Assembly: GCA_021797385.1 (NCBI GenBank)
Contig: JAJZZW010000017.1
Span: forward strand, 1-19,608
DNA length: 19,608 nt
Origin: Thermoplasmata archaeon
GTDB lineage: Archaea > Thermoplasmatota > Thermoplasmata > Thermoplasmatales > Thermoplasmataceae
Direction: 5' to 3'
Below, piece by piece: positions 15,277 through 19,608 of this stretch; the first letter of the stretch is position 1; every line of letters starts with the position of its first letter. The position numbers and the translations under genes are program-made. The notes beneath the pieces are model-generated. The model did not search any database. It worked only from the letters and a program-made list of their open reading frames with translations, and had not been told where the DNA came from.

Positions 15277-15564
15277 CTATTTAGACATTAGCTTCTTTCT
15301 TTCCTTTGATGTGTAGCCAGTCAGTTTCTCAATAAAATCATTGAAGAATTTAATGGTTTCGCCGGGATTTTTATACTGCATATCTGTCTCAGTATCCACA
15401 TATAATTTCTTGCCATCAGTCCAGAGTTCTACTTTTGTGATTCCGGGGTAGGATGACACGATATGACTATCCTCTTCTTTAAAGTCCATATTGTATGATT
15501 TTAAAACATCAATTATTGTGGAATTGCTAATCTTAATAGTTTTTTTAACTGGATATGTTCTCAT
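15277..15564 (-). CDS. DUF5611-like archaeal protein
   Basis: A 95-residue soluble protein with alternating helix and strands: STIIDVLKSYNMDF, then three strands (HIVSSYPG, TKVELWTDGKKLYVDTET), then the C-terminal helix ETIKFFNDFIEKLTGYTSKERKKLMSK. The TGYT-x-KER end is what I associate with DUF5611 of euryarchaea; function is unknown. AGGTGA overlaps the stop codon of the upstream endonuclease-IV-like gene and lies a few bases before this ATG, so the two are translated from one mRNA. Confidence 0.8.
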   Translation of the reverse strand: MRTYPVKKTIKISNSTIIDVLKSYNMDFKEEDSHIVSSYPGITKVELWTDGKKLYVDTETDMQYKNPGETIKFFNDFIEKLTGYTSKERKKLMSK

Positions 15565-15568
15565 TTTT

Positions 15569-15574
15569 TCACCT
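15569..15574 (-). promoter_or_regulatory. Ribosome binding site overlapping the upstream stop codon
   Basis: AGGTGA on the minus strand shares bases with the TAG stop of the TIM-barrel gene and lies 4 bases before the ATG at 15564. It matches the 16S 3' end well and supports both the start and translational coupling. Confidence 0.7.
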
Positions 15575-16586
15575 ATATTTTCTTTGTAAGTTTTTTCTGG
15601 TATTTTTTTGAAAGAGCTCTCCAGTACATAAGCTCCATATACTGGGCATCATGCTCCAGAAGTGGTGACATAGAAATTATATTCATATCTCTATCGCTGG
15701 ATGATATTACCTCTGCAAGTGTCTCAAATTTCAGGTCGCCATGTTTGATTGCGGTTATCTTCAACTCATTCCCATTGTCATATTCTACTCCACCGAATTC
15801 CGTATATAGATCGTATTTGGCATATTTTGAAAATGAGTTCATAACATCCTCAAAGTTTTTCGCATCTATCAGTGACCCATTATTTATGGAATGTATGTGC
15901 GGGAAATTCAAAATCGGCTCTACGTCTGGAATTCGTTCAGCAAGATAGAATAACTCTTTCTGGGTCCCGAATAGATCTTTTTTCCCTGACGCCTCTATGC
16001 CTATATACGGATAGCCCTTTTCATGTGAAAATTCCCGGGAGATTGATGAATATACATCAAGCGCTATTTTCTGGCTTTCAGATTTTTTCTTTGTATAGAA
16101 TCCGGTGTGTGTGATTATCCTCTTTGCCCCCATTGCACGGCCGATGAGAAGAGACCACCTCAGATGGTTGATGGATTTCTCAGCCATCTCGCCTCCGTTT
16201 AACATATCCATGTAATAGGGTGCATGCATAGAAATATCAACATCAAGCTCTTTTGCGATTTCACTTCCTGTTTTCAGGTCTTCGTAATTCCGGGCCATGT
16301 TCCAGAATATTTCCTGTATTATATCATCTTCTTCAATCTCGTTTTCAGTGCCTATACTTTTATAATTTCCATTTTCATCAGGTCTGAGAACATCAACTAT
16401 AATGGAATCATCAACATCTTTTGGATACATACCCACGTACTCTATTGCAGGGTCCTCACTTACATTGACGCGCAATAGTTGAACCTCAAGAGAGTTCAAT
16501 CCTAGATTTCCTATATCTTCTATAGAATCTATATATGTTCTCCCCTTACTGGTAAGTGGTATTCCAGCAACACCAAACTTAATCAT
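15573..16586 (-). CDS. Endonuclease IV / sugar-isomerase-like TIM-barrel protein
   Basis: This 337-residue protein belongs to the AP-endonuclease-2/xylose-isomerase-like barrel superfamily. The pattern of metal ligands can be followed: H121 in SMHAPYY, H160 in IITHTGFY, E198 in IGIEASG, H230/H232 in NFPHIHS, H282 in IKHGDLKF and E311 in LLEHDAQY. In true endonuclease IV the fourth strand has an Asp where this protein has N227 and the DxH pair is absent, so AP-site cleavage is likely but not assured. An extra acidic segment at about 53-92 is inserted before the third strand. It heads an operon with the DUF5611-like and membrane proteins. The TATA box TTAAAATAA gives a leaderless start at 16586. 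Confidence 0.8.
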   Translation of the reverse strand: MIKFGVAGIPLTSKGRTYIDSIEDIGNLGLNSLEVQLLRVNVSEDPAIEYVGMYPKDVDDSIIVDVLRPDENGNYKSIGTENEIEEDDIIQEIFWNMARNYEDLKTGSEIAKELDVDISMHAPYYMDMLNGGEMAEKSINHLRWSLLIGRAMGAKRIITHTGFYTKKKSESQKIALDVYSSISREFSHEKGYPYIGIEASGKKDLFGTQKELFYLAERIPDVEPILNFPHIHSINNGSLIDAKNFEDVMNSFSKYAKYDLYTEFGGVEYDNGNELKITAIKHGDLKFETLAEVISSSDRDMNIISMSPLLEHDAQYMELMYWRALSKKYQKKLTKKI

Positions 16587-16606
16587 TCTATGATTAATAT
16601 ATCTAG

Positions 16607-16616
16607 CTTATTTTAA
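16607..16616 (-). promoter_or_regulatory. TATA box of the TIM-barrel operon
   Basis: TTAAAATAAG on the minus strand is centred about 26 bases before the ATG at 16586. Confidence 0.5.
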
Positions 16617-16798
16617 CCTTTTGCAAATTACAACATTGCCATGATACACTAATTATTGGCTTAAAAATCCGGGCACTGGTTCTGGAAAATCTATAAAAAT
16701 ATCTATATTAATTGGTGTCTAAAATGCCCAGATTTATAACTATGTGTTATTTTCGGCACTAAAATCATGTAACAATAACATAACTGGCAACGAATAGA

Positions 16799-16807
16799 TT
16801 ATATACA
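16799..16807 (+). promoter_or_regulatory. TATA box upstream of dnaG
   Basis: TTATATACA is centred at about 16803. This places transcription start near 16827, about 55 bases before the dnaG ATG and exactly at another ATG. Confidence 0.6.
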
Positions 16808-16826
16808 TTTTAAACATAACAATTTA

Positions 16827-16937
16827 ATGGTAACTAAAAATTATCATAATAACTTAATTAACATGAATAACGGTGATAGTAATGAATGTCGATCCAAACA
16901 TAACAAAATATGTTATCAAAGCAAAGATAGTAACTGA
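16827..16937 (+). CDS. Possible short upstream ORF overlapping dnaG
   Basis: A 36-codon frame starts at ATG 16827, 24 bases after the TATA centre, the spacing used by the leaderless genes of this window. It runs out of frame across the dnaG start and stops at TGA 16935-16937. The peptide (MVTKNYHNN..., rich in Asn) resembles nothing I know. It may be a regulatory upstream ORF or simply chance. Confidence 0.25.
   Translation: MVTKNYHNNLINMNNGDSNECRSKHNKICYQSKDSN
16872..16877 (+). promoter_or_regulatory. Ribosome binding site fixing the dnaG start
   Basis: GGTGAT, a perfect match to the archaeal 16S 3' end, lies 4 bases before ATG 16882. The in-frame GTG at 16873 is part of this site and so is unlikely to be the start. 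Confidence 0.7.
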
Positions 16938-18174
16938 TGGTGTTGTTGAAAAGCCCGATGTTGTTGGTGCAATATTTGGGCAGACTGAAGGATTATTAGG
17001 TGAGGAATTAGATTTAAGGGATTTACAGAAAAGCGGCAAAATAGGCAGAATTGAGGTTGAAATAGACACCAAAAAGGGGAGAACGGAGGGTTTTGTATTG
17101 ATACCGTCCGGACTTGATCAGGTAGAGAGCTCAATTCTCGCTGCTGCACTCGAGACAATAGATAGAATTGGCCCATGCAAGGCAAAGGTAGACATAGAAG
17201 ATGTTGAAGATGTCAGAATCAATAAAAGGGACAAGGTTATCCAGAGAGCGGAAGAGCTTTATAAAAAAATGGGCACAAACGGAAAGAGCCTCAGCGAGAG
17301 TATAATTCAGTCTGTCCGTGAAGAGGTTGAAAAGAAAGAAATTTTATCATACGGTGAGGAGCATCTACCAGCCGGTCCGGCAGTGGGCACTTCTGATTCA
17401 ATTATAGTGGTAGAGGGCAGGAACGATGTGCTTAATCTTCTCAGATATGGCATAAAAAATACCATCGCTGTACAGGGAACCAGTGTTCCTAAAACCGTGA
17501 AGGAGCTTTCTAAGGCAAGAACAGTAACTTTATTTGTTGATGGTGACCACGGAGGAGAGCTGATAATAAAGGAGATGCTCCAGGTTGCAGATGTGGATTT
17601 CATTGCCAGGGCACCACCTGGAACCGAAGTTGAGGAACTGACATATAAGCAGATAGTAAAGGCTCTAAAATACAAAGCGCCGGTAAATCAGTATTTAGAA
17701 TCACATGGAATGATTGAAGAGCTCAAGGAATTCACGGAAAAGAACAATAAAGCTATAGCCGATATGAACGTGAATGTGGAAGAGAAACAGGAGCCAAAAG
17801 TTGAGCCACAGAAGGAAAAAGAGCCGAAGCATGTGGAGCAGACTGAGCCAGTGGCTGCGGTAGTCGAGGAGGAAGTTAAGGATGTAAATGATCCTAGATT
17901 TATAAGAAACAAGCTGAATGAACTATTTGAAAGCAAAGCAGTTGAAATATATGATGGATCCTCCAATCCTGTGGCTAGATACCCCATTTCAGACGCTGTC
18001 GAACAGATGCAGGGCGTTAAAAATGCCAGCATAGTAATAAGTGGGGGTGTTATATCCCAGAGATTTGTTGATATAGCTTTCAACATGGGCGTCAGCTCTA
18101 TTTATGGAATGAAAATGGGGCATGTAACAAAAAAGCCAGATGGAATCAGGGTGGTTACATGGGATCATATGTAA
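16882..18174 (+). CDS. dnaG: Archaeal DnaG primase-like protein
   Basis: This 430-residue protein is archaeal DnaG, a Toprim protein linked to the archaeal exosome and with some primase activity. The N-terminal part begins NVDPNITKYVIKAKI and contains DVVGAIFGQTEGLLGEELDLRDLQKSGKIGRIEVE, typical of the family. The Toprim domain covers about 170-255, with the catalytic Glu E178 in VVEGRNDV and the D220-G-D222 pair in LFVDGDHGG. ARAPPGTEVEELTYK follows. An acidic, Pro/Glu/Lys-rich linker (about 296-333) leads to a C-terminal domain (DPRFIRNKLNELF ... WDHM). The gene's last 16 bases overlap the start of the LonB-like gene, which indicates translational coupling. Confidence 0.93.
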   Translation: MNVDPNITKYVIKAKIVTDGVVEKPDVVGAIFGQTEGLLGEELDLRDLQKSGKIGRIEVEIDTKKGRTEGFVLIPSGLDQVESSILAAALETIDRIGPCKAKVDIEDVEDVRINKRDKVIQRAEELYKKMGTNGKSLSESIIQSVREEVEKKEILSYGEEHLPAGPAVGTSDSIIVVEGRNDVLNLLRYGIKNTIAVQGTSVPKTVKELSKARTVTLFVDGDHGGELIIKEMLQVADVDFIARAPPGTEVEELTYKQIVKALKYKAPVNQYLESHGMIEELKEFTEKNNKAIADMNVNVEEKQEPKVEPQKEKEPKHVEQTEPVAAVVEEEVKDVNDPRFIRNKLNELFESKAVEIYDGSSNPVARYPISDAVEQMQGVKNASIVISGGVISQRFVDIAFNMGVSSIYGMKMGHVTKKPDGIRVVTWDHM

Positions 18175-19608
18175 ATTACAGTGAATACCCGGACACGTCG
18201 TATATTAAAATTCCGACAAGCCCGCTGGAAAGAGTCATAGGACAGGGAGAAGCCGTCCGTCTTGCACTTATAGCAGCAAAACAGAGGAGGAATCTTCTTC
18301 TCGTTGGACCACCGGGAGTGGGCAAATCCATGATAGCCCAGGCAATGTCATTTTATATCAGCAGGCCGGAAGAGGAAATCCGGGTTGTACATAATCCTTC
18401 TTATCCTGAAAGGCCGTTTGTAGAGGTAAGAACTATAGGTGAGATTGAAAAAGAGAAGCATGAAATGAACTCTATTGAGGGAGAAATCATTGACCCGAAA
18501 AATGCACCTGACAATGTTGCCCAGAGACTGGGATATAAATGCCCTCACTGTGGATTCTATTCCCCACCCACAGAAAGCGTCTGCCCTAATTGCAATAACA
18601 GCAAAACAACAAACAATACACAGGGTCCATTCAATGATGTTTTCAATGTAATAGGTGTTGCCTTCGGTGTAAATAACAACAATGACAGGGTAACCCAGAC
18701 CAGAAAGGTTGGAGAGAAGGAGGAGATAGTAGTCTACGAAAAGTATGGTGATAAGATAAGGGTACTTGATGAAAAGACTCTGGAACGCCGCCGTAAACTG
18801 GAAAAGAAAAGCCCCAGCAAGGTGATTGTCCCTATAGATAGAAACCCATTTGTACTGGCAACCGGGGCAAGCGAGACTGAACTTCTCGGGGATGTAAGAC
18901 ATGATCCCTATGGTGGGCACCCACAGCTGGGAACAATGCCATATGAACGTGTAGTAGCAGGTTCTGTGCATATGGCACATGAAGGTGTTCTTTTTATAGA
19001 CGAGATTACACATCTGGGAAAACTCCAGAGGTTCATACTCACTGCAATGCAGGAAAGGAAATTCCCAATTGTTGGAAGAAACCCGCAGAGTGCCGGTGCG
19101 AGTGTTAAGGTTGATGATGTGCCTACCGATTTTATCCTTGTTGCAGCATGCAATATACAGGATTTACAGTATATACTGAGCCCACTGCGCTCGAGGATCG
19201 TTGGAAACGGATATGAGATTTTAATGGAAAATTCCATGCCAGATACAAAGGAGAACAGAATGAGATATCTGCAGTTCATAGCCCAGGAAATCAACATGGA
19301 CGGAAAAATACCCAATATGGCTATAGAAGCAACTGACATTATTATCAACGAGGGAAGAAGAAGGGCACTTGAAGATCATAAGAGCAATGCACTTACACTG
19401 AAACTCAGGGAACTGGGTGGCCTTGTCAGAGCTTCAGGGGACATGGCAATTGAGAACAGGCATAAATTAATAGAGAAATCAGATGTAAAAGAGGCACTGG
19501 TACTTTATGTCCCTGTTGAGGAAAAGATCAAAAAATACTATGGCAGCATGACCAACGCTATTGGGGAAGAAGCTACAGGCTCACAGAAACATAAAACCAA
19601 AAAGCATT
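18159..19608 (+). CDS. LonB-like AAA+ protein with a zinc ribbon (partial, 3' end outside window)
   Basis: About 483 codons are visible. The start PTSPLERVIGQGEAVRLALIAAKQRRNLLLVGPPGVGKSM (from about residue 18) carries Walker A at G50-S57. HDPYGGHPQLGTMPYERVVAGSVHMAHEGVLFIDEI holds Walker B (D281, E282). QRFILTAMQERKFPIVGRNPQSAGA and LRSRIVGNGYEILMENSMPDT are sensor/arginine regions as in archaeal LonB proteases. Between the Walker motifs, where LonB has its membrane insertion, this protein has YKCPHCGFYSPPTESVCPNC with C128, C131, C142 and C145, a zinc ribbon, and no membrane segment. Whether a Ser-Lys protease domain follows is outside the window. The ATG at 18159 overlaps dnaG by 16 bases, with GGGTGG just before it. 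Confidence 0.85.
   Translation, partial: MGSYVNYSEYPDTSYIKIPTSPLERVIGQGEAVRLALIAAKQRRNLLLVGPPGVGKSMIAQAMSFYISRPEEEIRVVHNPSYPERPFVEVRTIGEIEKEKHEMNSIEGEIIDPKNAPDNVAQRLGYKCPHCGFYSPPTESVCPNCNNSKTTNNTQGPFNDVFNVIGVAFGVNNNNDRVTQTRKVGEKEEIVVYEKYGDKIRVLDEKTLERRRKLEKKSPSKVIVPIDRNPFVLATGASETELLGDVRHDPYGGHPQLGTMPYERVVAGSVHMAHEGVLFIDEITHLGKLQRFILTAMQERKFPIVGRNPQSAGASVKVDDVPTDFILVAACNIQDLQYILSPLRSRIVGNGYEILMENSMPDTKENRMRYLQFIAQEINMDGKIPNMAIEATDIIINEGRRRALEDHKSNALTLKLRELGGLVRASGDMAIENRHKLIEKSDVKEALVLYVPVEEKIKKYYGSMTNAIGEEATGSQKHKTKKH

Noticed and set aside
16724..16762. 12-codon frame with a TATA-like element upstream of dnaG
   Set aside because: It is too short to support as a gene and has no similarity to anything recognised.
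18348..19013. 221-codon open frame on the minus strand
   Set aside because: It lies wholly opposite the LonB-like AAA+ gene, whose Walker motifs and zinc ribbon are unmistakable. The minus-strand translation has no family motifs.

Overview
The window is a contiguous piece of chromosome from a euryarchaeon of the order Thermoplasmatales (Ferroplasma/Cuniculiplasma-like rather than Thermoplasma itself, judged loosely from the AT-rich composition). The evidence is a mixture of plain archaeal information-processing genes (aIF2 gamma, ribosomal S6e, archaeal DnaG, a Kae1-Bud32 fusion, DUF357 and DUF5611 proteins) with a bacterial-type HU protein in the position of the Thermoplasmatales chromatin protein HTa. 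Most first genes of transcription units have a TATA box centred about 22-27 bases before the start codon, so their mRNAs are leaderless. Genes inside operons, and a few leadered ones (S6e, dnaG), carry GGTG/AGGAGG-type ribosome binding sites.

Left part (1-7172): the 5' end of an ABC1/UbiB kinase gene (-) runs off the edge. A two-gene unit (+) then encodes a secreted, membrane-anchored phospholipase C/acid-phosphatase-type phosphoesterase and a small polytopic membrane protein, followed by an FLVCR/DIRC2-like MFS transporter (+). Facing them is a tight two-gene operon (-): a close homologue of eukaryotic sphingosine-1-phosphate lyase and an FGGY sugar/polyol kinase. Together these could form a scavenging route (outside hydrolysis, uptake, phosphorylation, PLP-dependent retro-aldol cleavage), but the link is inference.

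Middle (7375-11843): an unrecognised 131-residue protein whose stop codon lies in a perfect 12-bp inverted repeat, a membrane-anchored RmuC, a DUF357 protein overlapping RmuC tail to tail, then the rps6e-eif2g operon (-). In front of rps6e lies about 190 bases of GC-richer, hairpin-rich sequence behind a palindromic TATA element. It is either a structured mRNA leader or a small RNA gene. Upstream is an ITPase (RdgB/Ham1).

Right part (11878-19608): the Kae1-Bud32 fusion (KEOPS, tRNA t6A synthesis), HTa/HU, a divergent spermidine-synthase-type aminopropyltransferase with a perfect palindrome in the shared intergenic region, then a (-) operon of an endonuclease-IV-like TIM barrel, a DUF5611 protein and a small membrane protein. 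The window ends with archaeal dnaG (+) overlapping a LonB-like AAA+ gene whose usual membrane insertion is replaced by a four-cysteine zinc ribbon; this gene runs off the right edge. No tRNA, rRNA, CRISPR array, insertion sequence or integrase was seen.
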